Positions 10,865 through 20,239 are shown, counted from the first letter of the stretch. The stretch: DNA of 64,000 nucleotides from Pseudomonas brassicacearum (GCF_003732265.1 NZ_MOBK01000006.1:62001-126000); one strand, 5' to 3'. Numbers and translations: made by a program. The notes: generated from the sequence alone by a model not told the origin.

Positions 10865-12580
10865 CTAAACCTTGGCACTCACCTCACTACGATTCACCAA
10901 CACCTCCAGCGCATCACTCAAACTGGCGGCCTTGTCGCCGATCAGCAGATGCCAAACGTCACCTTCCAACTGACTAACCCCCTGGCACCCCAGCGCCTTC
11001 AAATCACACTCAGACAATACCTTGCCATCCGCCAGTTGCAACCGGATCCGGGTCATGGCGATACAGTCCATCTGCAACACGTTCTCGCCGCCGCCCAGCG
11101 CATTCAGCCATTGCTGCGCTTCCGGAGTGGCCACCGCAGACGGTTTCGGCGCATCAATCACCGCAGCAGGTGAAGACACAATCGCCCGCCCCAACGCCGG
11201 CATCGCCAACCGAATTTCATCGGCAATGCTGTCCGCCATCGGCCCGACCACCACCTGCAAACTCCCACCTTTACCTGGACGCACTACCGCCATCGCCCCC
11301 AGCGCTTTCAACTCGGCATCGTTGGCTTTGTTGCGATCCACCATGTCCAGCCGCAACCGGGTGGTGCAAGCGCCCACCGTGATCAAATTCTGTGCGCCAC
11401 CCAATGCCTTGATGTAAGCACCGGCTCGCTCATTCTCGGTGATCACAACCTTGTCGCCCGTCGGCACCTCTTCACGGCCCGGCGTCTTGAGGTTGAAGCG
11501 GCGGATACAGAAATCAAACACCCCGTAGTAGATCACCGCATACGCCAGCCCCACTGGAATCACCAGCCAGCCGTTGGTGGATTTGCCCCAGCCGAGAATC
11601 ATGTCGATGAAGCCGCCAGAGAAGGTGAAGCCGAGATGGATGTTGAGTGCGTTGGTGATTGCCATCGACAGGCCGGTCAACAGCGCATGCAGCAAATACA
11701 GAAATGGCGCGAGGAACATGAAGGCGAATTCGATCGGCTCGGTCACGCCGGTCAGAAACGAGGTGAGGGCCATCGACAGGAAGATCCCGCCCATGACCTT
11801 GCGCCGTTCTGGCAGGGCGTTGCGGTACATCGCCAGGCAGGCGGCGGGCAGGCCGAAGATCATCATCGGGAACATGCCGGTCATGAACTGGCCGCCTTTC
11901 GGATCACCGGCGAAGTAGCGTGACAGGTCGCCAGTGACCATGGCGCCCGTGGTCGGGTCTGTGAAGTTGCCGAAGACGAACCACGCCATGTTGTTGAGGA
12001 TGTGGTGCAGGCCGGTGACGATCAACAGGCGGTTGAATACGCCGAAGACAAAAGCGCCGAAGCTGCCGCTTTCCATCATCAAGGTGCCGAAGCTGTTGAT
12101 GCCTTGCTGGATTGGCGGCCAGATCAACCCGAAGATCACGCCCAGGCCGACGGCGGCAAACCCGGTGACGATGGGCACAAAGCGCCGGCCACCGAAGAAC
12201 GCCAGGTACTCCGGCAGCTTGATGTCCTTGAAGCGGTTGTACAGCGCACCGGCCATCAAGCCGCTGACGATCCCGGCGAGCATGCCCATGTTGATGCTCG
12301 CATCCAGCACCTTGAGGGTGGAGATCATCACCAGGTAACCAATCACCCCGGCCAGGCCCGCGGTGCCGTTGTTGTCCTTGGCGAAACCGACCGCAATGCC
12401 GATGGCGAAGATCATCGCCAGATTAGCGAAGATCACCTGGCCGGCGTCGTGGATGATCGCGATGTTCAGCAAATCGGTGTCGCCCAGGCGCAGCAGCAAT
12501 CCGGCAATCGGCAGGATTGCGATCGGCAGCATCAATGCGCGCCCGAGGCGTTGCAGGCCTTCGATGAAGTATTGGTACAT
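10865..12580 (-). CDS. nagE: N-acetylglucosamine PTS permease, EIICB with duplicated EIIB
   Basis: A 571-residue phosphotransferase permease that imports and phosphorylates N-acetylglucosamine. Residues 1 to about 370 are the EIIC membrane domain (MYQYFIEGLQRLGRALMLPI..., many hydrophobic helices). A first EIIB domain follows with the phosphorylated cysteine in GACTTRLRL. A second EIIB-like domain occupies about 490-565 (ALGGGENVL...TRIRLQL); at the catalytic position it has Ala, with a Cys two residues earlier. There is no EIIA; that function lies in the fused protein encoded next door. AGGGAG precedes the ATG by 7-8 bases. It is the last gene of the nag operon. Confidence 0.93.
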   Translation of the reverse strand: MYQYFIEGLQRLGRALMLPIAILPIAGLLLRLGDTDLLNIAIIHDAGQVIFANLAMIFAIGIAVGFAKDNNGTAGLAGVIGYLVMISTLKVLDASINMGMLAGIVSGLMAGALYNRFKDIKLPEYLAFFGGRRFVPIVTGFAAVGLGVIFGLIWPPIQQGINSFGTLMMESGSFGAFVFGVFNRLLIVTGLHHILNNMAWFVFGNFTDPTTGAMVTGDLSRYFAGDPKGGQFMTGMFPMMIFGLPAACLAMYRNALPERRKVMGGIFLSMALTSFLTGVTEPIEFAFMFLAPFLYLLHALLTGLSMAITNALNIHLGFTFSGGFIDMILGWGKSTNGWLVIPVGLAYAVIYYGVFDFCIRRFNLKTPGREEVPTGDKVVITENERAGAYIKALGGAQNLITVGACTTRLRLDMVDRNKANDAELKALGAMAVVRPGKGGSLQVVVGPMADSIADEIRLAMPALGRAIVSSPAAVIDAPKPSAVATPEAQQWLNALGGGENVLQMDCIAMTRIRLQLADGKVLSECDLKALGCQGVSQLEGDVWHLLIGDKAASLSDALEVLVNRSEVSAKV

Positions 12581-12622
12581 GGCGAATCTCCCTGTGCTCT
12601 TATTGTTTGAGAGTTGTTGTTT

Positions 12623-15139
12623 TCAGCTCAGAGGCCATTGCTGGTGACAGGCGTGACGCACGGCCGAAGCGCTGCTCAGCTTGAGCAGGTCGTGGCTGAT
12701 GCGTCGGCATTCGGCGGCGTCGAGGTGGCGCACGCGGTCTTTGATTTCGCCGATTTGCACCGGGCTCACCGACAATTCGCTGACCCCCAAGCCGATCAAC
12801 ACTGGCGTCGCCAGCGGATCGGAGGCGAGTGCGCCGCAGACGCCCACCCAACGGTTATGCACCGCTGCCCCCGCGCAGGTCTGGGCGATCAAGCGCAGCA
12901 GCGCCGGGTGCAGGGCGTCGACGCGTGAAGCGAGACCCGCGTGGTCGCGGTCCATGGCCAGGGTGTATTGCGACAAGTCGTTGGTGCCGATGGACAGGAA
13001 ATCCGCATGTTCGGCCAAGTGCTCGGCCATTAATGCGGCGGCCGGGACTTCGATCATCACCCCAAGCGCCGGGCGTTCACTCACGCCGAGTTCAGAACAC
13101 AACGCGTCAAGGCGCTTGCGAATGTGCAGCAGCTCGTCGACCTCGGTGACCATCGGCAACAGGATCCGGCAGCGCGATATCGGGCGAACATGCAGCAGTG
13201 CGCGCAGTTGCTGATCGAGCAGTTCCGGGCGCACTTGAGCCAGGCGAATGCCGCGCAAGCCAAGCACCGGATTGGCCTCGACCGGCAGTGGCAGGTAGTC
13301 GAGTTGCTTGTCACCGCCGACGTCGATGGTGCGGATGATCACGGGCTTGTCGCCCATCGCATCGAGCACGGCCTGGTAGGCGCAACGCTGTTCCTGTTCA
13401 TCCGGCGCGGTGTTGCGATCCACGAACAGAAACTCGGTGCGCAGCAGGCCGACGCCATCGGCGCCATTGGCCAGCGCGTCGGCCGCTTCAGCGCTGGAGG
13501 CGACATTGGCGGCCACTTCGATGTGCACACCATCGAGCGTCAGTGCGCGGGTGTGCGCTTGGGACTGTTGAAGCGCGCGGCGTTGTTGATGATCGAGTTG
13601 CGCCTGATGCACCTCGGCCAGGCGTTCAGCGGTTGGTGTCAGTTCGAGACGACCACCGTCAGCGTCCAGCACCACCGATTGACCTTGCTCCAGGTTCAGC
13701 AGCGCCGCGCCCAGTGCAACCATGCAAGGCAAGCCTTTGCCGCGCGCCAGAATCGCCACGTGGGAGGTCGCGCCGCCCTCGGCCATGCACAACCCGGCGA
13801 CGCCTTGCTGGCTGAGTTGCAACAGGTCGGACGGGGTCAGTTCATGCGCCGCGACAATGGCGCCCGCCGGCACGTCGTAATGCCAGGCTTCGCCGAGCAA
13901 GGCGCGCAACACGCGTTGTTTGAGGTCGCGCAGATCATTGGCGCGCTCGGCCAGCAACGGGCTGCCGAGTTGTTGCAGGACTTCGCACTGGGCGTCGATT
14001 GACTGGCTCCAGGCGTGGGTCGCGGCGATGCCTTGGGCGATGGAGGTATTCGCCGCGTCCAGCAGTGCCGGATCTTCCAGCAGCGCCAGGTGCGCTGCAA
14101 AAATCGCTTCTTCGTCGGTGTTCTTGTGCTTTTTCGCTTGGGCCAGGGTGTGCTGGATTTCGTTGCGCACGACGGTCAGCGCGGTATCGAGCGCATGCCG
14201 TTGTTGCTCGGGATCATGACGGCCGGCGTCAACTGGCAGGCTTATGGCGTTCAATCGGAACAGTGGCCCGCCAACCAGACCCGGCGCGGCACAAACACCG
14301 TGCAACACACCGGCCTCGGCGGGACGATTGCGTTGGGCGATCGGCGTTGGCGCGGCGGCGTGGCTGTCTTCGGCCAGGGCGGTGGACAGCGCGATCAACA
14401 AGGCTTGCAGCGCCGCTTCGGCGTCCGCGCCCTGGCAACTGACTTGCACTTCATCCTGCTCGCCGATCGCCAGGCCCATTAGCCCGATCAAGCTGTCACA
14501 GGTCGCCGATTTACCGCCGAAATGCAGCTGCGATTTGCTCTTGAAACCTTGCGCGGTCTGACGAATCAGCGCCGCAGGACGCGCATGTAATCCGCCGCGA
14601 AAGGCGACGTGGACATGCCCATTAACTTCGATGCCCGAGGCGTCGGTTTCGACGTGCGCGCCAGAGGCCTGCCGGCGAATGATGTGCAGCAACGGCTCGC
14701 CGACCTTGACCGATTTTAGGGTGATCGGCCGTGCCTGAAATTCCTGGCTGTTGGTCAGGATCATCAGGCTGACCAGGCTTTTGCACTGCTGCGCAACCTT
14801 GTCCAGGTCATAGCGCAACAGCGGCTGGCCATTGCTGACCCGCGCGCCTTCCTTGACCAGCATCGAGAAGCCTTCGCCCTGCAACTCGACGGTGTCGAGG
14901 CCCAGGTGCAGCAGCAATTCGGCGCCGTTATCGGCACGCAAGGTGATCGCATGCCCGGTTCGGGCGACGTGGACGACGACGCCGGCGCAAGGGGCATGAA
15001 GGGTGTCGTTCAGTGGGTCGATGGCGATCCCGTCGCCCATGGCGCCGCTGGCGAACACCGGGTCCGGGACCTTGGCGAGCGTGAGCACCGGGCCGCTGAG
15101 CGGGGCGCTGAGGGTCAGCTCTTTATTGTTGTTATGCAT
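12623..15139 (-). CDS. Fused PTS protein EIIA(Glc)-HPr-Enzyme I
   Basis: An 838-residue multiphosphoryl transfer protein that moves phosphate from PEP through EI, HPr and EIIA to NagE. The EIIA domain (about 10-150) has H63 and the phosphorylated H78 in LLLHLGLDTVEL. HPr (about 170-255) has H185 in GGLHARPAA. Enzyme I (about 275-838) has H460 in GGATSHVAILARGKG, the PEP-binding stretch SIGTNDLSQYTLAMDRDH and the catalytic Cys in VCGALASD. All phosphate carriers are intact, so the operon can run independently of other PTS proteins. It lies 42 bases upstream of nagE. Often named ptsP or nagF in pseudomonads. Confidence 0.95.
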   Translation of the reverse strand: MHNNNKELTLSAPLSGPVLTLAKVPDPVFASGAMGDGIAIDPLNDTLHAPCAGVVVHVARTGHAITLRADNGAELLLHLGLDTVELQGEGFSMLVKEGARVSNGQPLLRYDLDKVAQQCKSLVSLMILTNSQEFQARPITLKSVKVGEPLLHIIRRQASGAHVETDASGIEVNGHVHVAFRGGLHARPAALIRQTAQGFKSKSQLHFGGKSATCDSLIGLMGLAIGEQDEVQVSCQGADAEAALQALLIALSTALAEDSHAAAPTPIAQRNRPAEAGVLHGVCAAPGLVGGPLFRLNAISLPVDAGRHDPEQQRHALDTALTVVRNEIQHTLAQAKKHKNTDEEAIFAAHLALLEDPALLDAANTSIAQGIAATHAWSQSIDAQCEVLQQLGSPLLAERANDLRDLKQRVLRALLGEAWHYDVPAGAIVAAHELTPSDLLQLSQQGVAGLCMAEGGATSHVAILARGKGLPCMVALGAALLNLEQGQSVVLDADGGRLELTPTAERLAEVHQAQLDHQQRRALQQSQAHTRALTLDGVHIEVAANVASSAEAADALANGADGVGLLRTEFLFVDRNTAPDEQEQRCAYQAVLDAMGDKPVIIRTIDVGGDKQLDYLPLPVEANPVLGLRGIRLAQVRPELLDQQLRALLHVRPISRCRILLPMVTEVDELLHIRKRLDALCSELGVSERPALGVMIEVPAAALMAEHLAEHADFLSIGTNDLSQYTLAMDRDHAGLASRVDALHPALLRLIAQTCAGAAVHNRWVGVCGALASDPLATPVLIGLGVSELSVSPVQIGEIKDRVRHLDAAECRRISHDLLKLSSASAVRHACHQQWPLS

Positions 15140-15174
15140 GGCTCGGTCTCATGAATAAATAACGACGATTCGGA

Positions 15175-16197
15175 TCAATGGGTGCGCGTGACTTTGCTCA
15201 AATGACGCGGTTGGTCCGGGTCCATGCCACGGGCGACCGCCAATCCGGCGGCCATGACGTAGAAACTCTGGATCGCCAGGATCGGATCAAGGGCCGGGTG
15301 TTCGGCGCGGGTCAGGGTGAGGTCGCGTTCGGCGATGTCATCCGGCGCGGCCAGCAATACCCGGGCGCCGCGTTGGCGCATGTCGGCGGCGAGGCTCAAC
15401 AAACCGGCCTGCTCGGCACCGCGTGGGGCGAAGATCAGCAGCGGATAGTGTTCGTCGATCAAGGCCATCGGGCCGTGGCGGACTTCGGCGCTGCTGAACG
15501 CTTCCGCCTGGATCGCCGAGGTTTCCTTGAATTTCAGCGCTGCTTCCTGAGCGATGGCGAAACCGGCGCCACGACCGATCACCATCAGGCGCTGGCAATC
15601 GCGCAGGGCGTCGATGGCCACGCTCCAATCCTGTTGCGCGGCGTCACGCAGACCTTCCGGCAGGGCGTTGCCGGCTTCGAGCAATTCCAGGTCTTCTTTC
15701 CAGTGCGCGATCAGACGAGCGCTGGCGCTGAGGGTGGCGATAAAACTTTTGGTCGCGGCGACGCTGCTTTCGGTGCCGGCCAACAACGGCAGGCTGAACT
15801 CACACGCCGCCTCCAGTGGCGAACCTTCGGCATTGACCATGGAAATGCTCAAGGCACCACGCTTGCGTAGCAGCCGCAGGCTGTTCACCAGATCCGGACT
15901 TTGCCCGGACTGCGAGAAGGCAAACGCCACCTGGCCGCTGACCTTCAATGGCGCTTGCTGCATGGTCACCACCGACATCGGCAACGACGCCACCGGAATG
16001 CCCAGCAGTTGCATGGTCAGGTAGGCGAAGTAGCTGGCGGCGTGGTCGGAGCTGCCACGGGCGACGGTCATTACCACTTGCGGCGGCTGACGGCGCAGGC
16101 GCCCGGCGATCTCGATCATCGACGGGTCGAGTTGCTGCAGTTGGGCTTGCACGGCCTCGAACGAGGACAGCGCCTCTTCAAGCATTTTTGAAGTCAA
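15175..16197 (-). CDS. SIS-domain glucosamine-6-phosphate deaminase (NagB-II type)
   Basis: A 340-residue protein with two SIS sugar-isomerase domains: TVARGSSDHAASYFAYL and AFSQSGQSPDLVNSL in the first, MVIGRGAGFAIAQEAALKFKE and SAEVRHGPMALID in the second. It resembles the isomerase half of GlmS without the glutaminase half, which is the NagB-II deaminase replacing classical NagB in many gammaproteobacteria. Start: a TTG at 16197 has AAGGAG ending 6 bases upstream, while the ATG at 16185 is 18 bases from it; the TTG is preferred. It overlaps the end of nagA by 20 bases. Confidence 0.9.
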   Translation of the reverse strand: MTSKMLEEALSSFEAVQAQLQQLDPSMIEIAGRLRRQPPQVVMTVARGSSDHAASYFAYLTMQLLGIPVASLPMSVVTMQQAPLKVSGQVAFAFSQSGQSPDLVNSLRLLRKRGALSISMVNAEGSPLEAACEFSLPLLAGTESSVAATKSFIATLSASARLIAHWKEDLELLEAGNALPEGLRDAAQQDWSVAIDALRDCQRLMVIGRGAGFAIAQEAALKFKETSAIQAEAFSSAEVRHGPMALIDEHYPLLIFAPRGAEQAGLLSLAADMRQRGARVLLAAPDDIAERDLTLTRAEHPALDPILAIQSFYVMAAGLAVARGMDPDQPRHLSKVTRTH

Positions 16198-17284
16198 TGT
16201 CTTCTCCTTCGACCATGACGGCGGTCAGTGTGAGTGAGCGATCCAGCCGCACGCAGTCGGCCCAGCTGCCCGGTGTCAGGCGGCCGCGTTCTTCAAGGCC
16301 GAGGTAATCGGCGGGGAATTGCGAAAGACGTTGCGAGGCCTCGGCAATCGGCAAACCGATCTTCACCAGATTGCGCAACGCTTGATCCATGGTCAGGGTG
16401 CTACCGGCGAGGGTGCCGTCGGGCAAGCGCACGCCGCCCAGGCATTTGGTCACGGTGTGGCTGCCGAGTTTGTATTCACCGTCGGGCATGCCAGCGGCGG
16501 CGGTGGAGTCGGTCACGCAATACAGGCACGGTATCGAGCGCAGGGCCACGCGGATGGCGCCGGGGTGGACGTGCAGCAGGTCCGGAATCAGCTCGGCGTA
16601 TTTGGCGTGGGCCAGTGCCGCGCCGACGATGCCCGGCTCGCGGTGATGCAGCGGGCTCATGGCGTTGTAGAGGTGCGTGAAACTGCTCGCACCCGCCGCC
16701 AGCGCCGCGACGCCTTCTTCGTAGCTGCCGAGGGTATGGCCGATCTGCATGCGCACGCCGCGAGCGCTGAGGGCGCGGATCAAGGCGTCATGGCCGGCGA
16801 TTTCCGGGGCGATGGTGATCACGCGGATCGGCGCCAGCGCCAGGTATTCCTCGACTTCGGCCATCAACGCGGTGTGGGCGAAGTTCGGTTGTGCGCCGAG
16901 TTTGCCGGGGTTGATGTACGGGCCTTCGAGGTGCACGCCGAGTACTCGGGCGCTGCCGGTCGGGCGCGTCTCGCAGAACTCGCCGACCGCTTTGAGCACG
17001 CTGGAAATCTCTTCGCTCGGTGCGGTCATGGTGGTCGCCAGCAGCGACGTGGTGCCGAAGCGCACGTGGGTTCGGGTGATGGTCTCGAAGGCGGTTGCGC
17101 CTTCCATGATGTCTTTGCCGCCGCCGCCGTGAACGTGCAGGTCGATGAAGCCCGGCAGCAGATAGGGCAGGTCATTGTCCGCCGGATCGCAGGGCACGCC
17201 TTCGATCGACACGACTTTGCCGTGTTCGTGAATCAGCCGGCCGCGAACCCAGCCGTGGGCGGTGAGGATGTTGTCTTCGGTCAT
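16178..17284 (-). CDS. nagA: N-acetylglucosamine-6-phosphate deacetylase
   Basis: NagA (368 residues) removes the acetyl group from GlcNAc-6-phosphate, giving glucosamine-6-phosphate for the next enzyme. It is an amidohydrolase: the metal-binding HxH is in GFIDLHVHGGGG, further ligands in HLEGPYINP and FTHLYNAMSP, and the catalytic Asp in CVTDSTAAAGMPDG. Length is normal. It starts 17 bases after the nagR stop and overlaps the deaminase gene at its 3' end, so the three genes are one transcript. Confidence 0.95.
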   Translation of the reverse strand: MTEDNILTAHGWVRGRLIHEHGKVVSIEGVPCDPADNDLPYLLPGFIDLHVHGGGGKDIMEGATAFETITRTHVRFGTTSLLATTMTAPSEEISSVLKAVGEFCETRPTGSARVLGVHLEGPYINPGKLGAQPNFAHTALMAEVEEYLALAPIRVITIAPEIAGHDALIRALSARGVRMQIGHTLGSYEEGVAALAAGASSFTHLYNAMSPLHHREPGIVGAALAHAKYAELIPDLLHVHPGAIRVALRSIPCLYCVTDSTAAAGMPDGEYKLGSHTVTKCLGGVRLPDGTLAGSTLTMDQALRNLVKIGLPIAEASQRLSQFPADYLGLEERGRLTPGSWADCVRLDRSLTLTAVMVEGEDIDFKNA

Positions 17285-17301
17285 GATCGTTTTCCTGGCG
17301 C

Positions 17302-18033
17302 TTAGCGGCGAAGCTCTGCAACAAAGTCGTAGTAGTCATTGCGGCAATAGGTGTCGGTGACTTCGATGGGCGTGTTGTCTTCCAGATAACCGACCCGGGT
17401 CATCAGCAACATGGCGGTGCCGGGAGCGATGCCGACCAGGGCGGCGAATTCGTCCGAGGCGTTGATCGCCTGGATGTGTTGCAGCGCGCGCACGATCGGT
17501 TTGCCGATGCCATCAAGGTATTCGTAGAGGGAGTCGCCCACCGCTTGCGGCTTGGGGATGATCGAGGCGGGCAGGGTGCTCATCTCGATTGCCATCACGG
17601 TGTCGTCGGCTTTGCGCAGGCGTTTGAGCCGCGCGACCTTGTCGTTGGGCGACAGGCCCAGGCGAATCAGTTCTTCGTGGGTCGGCGGGGTGATTTCCCG
17701 TTCCAGCCATTGCGAACCCGGAACGAAGCCCTTGAGCCGGAGCATTTCGCTGAAGCCCGAGAGACGCGACAGAGGCTGTTCCAGACGAGGGGTAATGAAG
17801 GTGCCGGAACCTTGGTTGCGGCGGATCAGACCTTGCTCGAACAGCACTTCCAGCGCCTTGCGTGCGGTGACGCGGGAGATGCCGAGCATTTCGCTGAGGC
17901 TGCGCTCCGACGGCATGGCCTGTTCGGCTTTCCACTGGCCGGCATGGATGGCCGCTTCCAGATTGCGCGCCAGTTGCAGGTACAACGGCGTGGGTTGGGT
18001 GTCGTCGGGGCGCAGGGCCTGGAGATCGTTCAT
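17302..18033 (-). CDS. nagR: GntR/HutC-family repressor of the nag operon
   Basis: A 243-residue regulator with an N-terminal winged helix (about 15-80; PSERSLSEMLGISRVTARKALEVL) and a UTRA effector domain (about 95-240). As first gene of the nag operon it most likely responds to GlcNAc-6-phosphate or GlcN-6-phosphate and represses its own operon. Upstream are repeats of TGGTATT that could be its operators. The name is by context and family, since HutC-type proteins of different specificity look alike. Confidence 0.88.
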   Translation of the reverse strand: MNDLQALRPDDTQPTPLYLQLARNLEAAIHAGQWKAEQAMPSERSLSEMLGISRVTARKALEVLFEQGLIRRNQGSGTFITPRLEQPLSRLSGFSEMLRLKGFVPGSQWLEREITPPTHEELIRLGLSPNDKVARLKRLRKADDTVMAIEMSTLPASIIPKPQAVGDSLYEYLDGIGKPIVRALQHIQAINASDEFAALVGIAPGTAMLLMTRVGYLEDNTPIEVTDTYCRNDYYDFVAELRR

Positions 18034-18087
18034 GTCAGGAGTCCGGGGCGGATATTGGAATGTTGTCGCCCGTGAATGGTCTGGAAA

Positions 18088-18108
18088 TTAATACCACTTA
18101 AATACCAT
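18088..18108 (-). promoter_or_regulatory. Candidate NagR operator upstream of nagR
   Basis: On the minus strand the site reads TGGTATT-TAAG-TGGTATT, two direct copies with 11-base spacing, one helical turn. It lies 55-75 bases upstream of the nagR start. A matching inverted copy is at 18181-18192. The link to NagR is inference from position. Confidence 0.5.
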
Positions 18109-18180
18109 GTCAATGCCAGTGCTTTGCTGTGGGCGTGGAAAAGCCGGCCCTGTTAAGCGGACTTTTAGGCGGGTGGGTTG

Positions 18181-18192
18181 AAGTGGTATTAA
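18181..18192 (+). promoter_or_regulatory. Second candidate NagR operator half
   Basis: AAGTGGTATTAA is the exact inverted copy of TTAATACCACTT at 18088-18099, about 81 bases away. It could allow DNA looping or be an auxiliary site. Confidence 0.4.
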
Positions 18193-18211
18193 CGAGGGGG
18201 TTTTTGAACGC

Positions 18212-18289
18212 AAAGATCGCAGTCTGGGGTGACGCTTGCACGGGGCATTGGTATCACCCCGGCAGGCGTTGTCTCAGGCTGCGATCTTT
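18212..18289. repeat. Inverted repeat AAAGATCGCAG / CTGCGATCTTT
   Basis: The 11-base arms at 18212-18222 and 18279-18289 pair perfectly, with a further internal hairpin (GGGGTGA...TCACCCC). It is an intergenic dyad between the end of the L,D-transpeptidase gene and the nagR promoter. The 305 bases from 18034 to 18338 hold no gene, only the operators and this dyad, which may serve as a terminator. Confidence 0.7.
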
Positions 18290-18338
18290 TGAAATTATTT
18301 TTTTGCTGGCGACCGAAGGTAGCGGTCAGGGACCACAG

Positions 18339-18842
18339 TTACGGACGAATCTCGATCATCGTGCCGTCCGGCACCAGGCTCCAGACTTCGCGCATGTCCA
18401 TGTTGCGCATGGCGATGCAGCCATCGGTCCAGTCCAGGGTGTGGAACAGGTCTTCAGGGGTGTCTTCCGTGTCCGGGGTGCCGTGGATCATGATCATGCC
18501 ACCGGGATCGACACCTTCACGCCGCGAACGGGCGGAGTCGCTGATGTTCGGGTAAGAGATGTGCATCGCCAGGTTGAAGCGATCGCTGACCTTGCGCCAG
18601 TCCACCCAATAGAAACCTTCAGGCGTGCGTTTATCGCCCTCCATCAGCTTTGGCCCCTTGGGGTGTTTGCCCAAGGAAATGCGATAAGTCTTGAGCGGCT
18701 TGCCGTCATTGATCAATTGCAATTGATGGGCGGACTTGAGAACCAGGACTTTTTCGATGACTTTGCCGTTCACGGTTTCCACGACGGAAGCCTGCGACAT
18801 TGCGACGAACGACAAGCAGAACACGGCAAGCAACCAGCGCAT
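18339..18842 (-). CDS. L,D-transpeptidase family protein (YkuD domain)
   Basis: A 167-residue exported protein: an N-terminal signal peptide (MRWLLAVFCLSFVAMSQA, residues 1-18), then a YkuD catalytic domain. H120 in MIMIHGTPD and C142 in DWTDGCIAM form the active site typical of enzymes that make 3-3 crosslinks or attach proteins to peptidoglycan. The compact size and sequence resemble the YafK-type branch. The start at 18842 is chosen to give the signal peptide; an upstream ATG at 18911 overlaps the next gene and adds no signal. Confidence 0.9.
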   Translation of the reverse strand: MRWLLAVFCLSFVAMSQASVVETVNGKVIEKVLVLKSAHQLQLINDGKPLKTYRISLGKHPKGPKLMEGDKRTPEGFYWVDWRKVSDRFNLAMHISYPNISDSARSRREGVDPGGMIMIHGTPDTEDTPEDLFHTLDWTDGCIAMRNMDMREVWSLVPDGTMIEIRP

Positions 18843-18888
18843 TGAAACGATATCCCTAGAGGTGTCGGCTATTTTAGTTATAGATGTT

Positions 18889-19440
18889 TTAAGTGATGGC
18901 AGGCTGAGCAAGCGGCGGGATCGACTCGGACCGCACAGGGTAATCCTCGGCCCGCCGGTCAGCGAAGAAGCATTCTAAGGTACGGCCCACGGTGCGGAAA
19001 GCCAGGTCGGACCAAGGGATGTCGGCTTCTTCGAAAAGCTGCACTTCCAGGCTCTCGGGGCCGGCTGAAAAGTCCAGGTCCGCCAGCTCCGCGCGAAAGA
19101 ACACATGCACCTGGCTGATGTGCGGTACATCGATCAGCGTGTAGATGCTCAGGTTGCGTACCCGCGCACAGGCTTCTTCGGCGGTTTCGCGAATGGCCGC
19201 CTGCTCGATGGTTTCACCGTTTTCCATGAAACCGGCCGGCAGGGTCCAGTAACCGCGCCGTGGCTCGATGGCGCGTCGACACAGCAACACTTTCGAACCC
19301 CAGGTCGCGACACAGCCGGCGACGATATTGGGGTTCTGGTAATGAATCGTATCGCAGCTGTCACAGACAAACCGCAGGCGCGAATCGCCTTCGGGAATGC
19401 GCTGGGTCACCGGGTTGCCGCACTGACTGCAAAATTTCAT
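18889..19440 (-). CDS. NUDIX hydrolase with N-terminal zinc ribbon
   Basis: A 183-residue protein. Cysteine pairs C4/C7 and C26/C29 form a zinc ribbon. The NUDIX box is GFMENGETIEQAAIRETAEEA split as G-x5-E-x7-REtaEEa around residues 70-90. The layout resembles NADH pyrophosphatase-type or ADP-ribose-type NUDIX proteins but is shorter than NudC, so the substrate is not assigned. It is followed 46 bases later by the L,D-transpeptidase gene on the same strand. Confidence 0.9.
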   Translation of the reverse strand: MKFCSQCGNPVTQRIPEGDSRLRFVCDSCDTIHYQNPNIVAGCVATWGSKVLLCRRAIEPRRGYWTLPAGFMENGETIEQAAIRETAEEACARVRNLSIYTLIDVPHISQVHVFFRAELADLDFSAGPESLEVQLFEEADIPWSDLAFRTVGRTLECFFADRRAEDYPVRSESIPPLAQPAIT

Positions 19441-19586
19441 GCTTGGGTTCCTGAATGCTGGGCCTATCTTGGCGTGCGGCGGTGTCAGTCGGCAAGTTGT
19501 CGTTTAGCGACATGCCGTGTTTATGGGGTTGGGCGGTCGGTTCGATTGGTGCATGATGCAGGGTAAGGCACAGATCGAGAGCACTC

Positions 19587-20186
19587 ATGCTGGACGAGCT
19601 ACTTCATCGGGTAAGCAACCACACGCCGACAACGCTGGAAACCGATAAACGTTTCCCCGAAGCCGCGGTTTTGGTCCCCATCACTCGCAGTGATCAACCG
19701 GAAATGGTTTTGACCCTGCGCGCCAGCGGGCTCTCAACCCATGGCGGTGAAGTCGCCTTCCCCGGCGGTCGCCGAGACCCCGAAGACCCCGACCTGATTT
19801 TCACCGCACTGCGTGAGGCCGAAGAAGAAATCGGCCTGCCGCCGGGTCTGGTCGAAGTCATCGGCCCGCTCAGCCCGCTGATCTCCCTGCACGGCATCAA
19901 GGTCACGCCCTATGTCGGGGTGATCCCGGACTTTGTCGAGTACCAGGCCAATGATGCCGAGATCGCCGCAGTCTTCAGCGTGCCGCTCGAATTCTTCCGC
20001 AAAGACCCACGTGAACACACCCACCGCATCGATTACCAGGGCCGTAGCTGGTACGTGCCGAGTTATCGTTATGGCGAATACAAGATCTGGGGCCTGACGG
20101 CGATCATGATCGTCGAGTTGATCAACCTGCTCTATGACGCCAAAATCAGCCTGCATCAACCGCCCAAGAGTTTTATCAACACCTGA
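19587..20186 (+). CDS. CoA pyrophosphatase-type NUDIX hydrolase
   Basis: A 199-residue NUDIX protein with the family-specific stretch [21 protein letters not shown] just before the NUDIX box (REAEEEIGL). That combination marks the NudL/Nudt7 branch that cleaves CoA and acyl-CoA to phosphopantetheine and 3',5'-ADP. It is divergent from the other NUDIX gene. The carbonic anhydrase-like gene follows after 53 bases in the same direction. Confidence 0.9.
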   Translation: MLDELLHRVSNHTPTTLETDKRFPEAAVLVPITRSDQPEMVLTLRASGLSTHGGEVAFPGGRRDPEDPDLIFTALREAEEEIGLPPGLVEVIGPLSPLISLHGIKVTPYVGVIPDFVEYQANDAEIAAVFSVPLEFFRKDPREHTHRIDYQGRSWYVPSYRYGEYKIWGLTAIMIVELINLLYDAKISLHQPPKSFINT

Positions 20187-20239
20187 AGCCATCGTTCGTA
20201 TGGCGTGAACCGAGCCTGCGTGGCCTTGAGGACAACAAG

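Noticed and set aside
18129..18845. A rightward 238-codon frame opposite the L,D-transpeptidase gene
   Set aside because: It is the antisense of a gene with a clear active site and signal peptide, and its start lies in the nagR promoter region.
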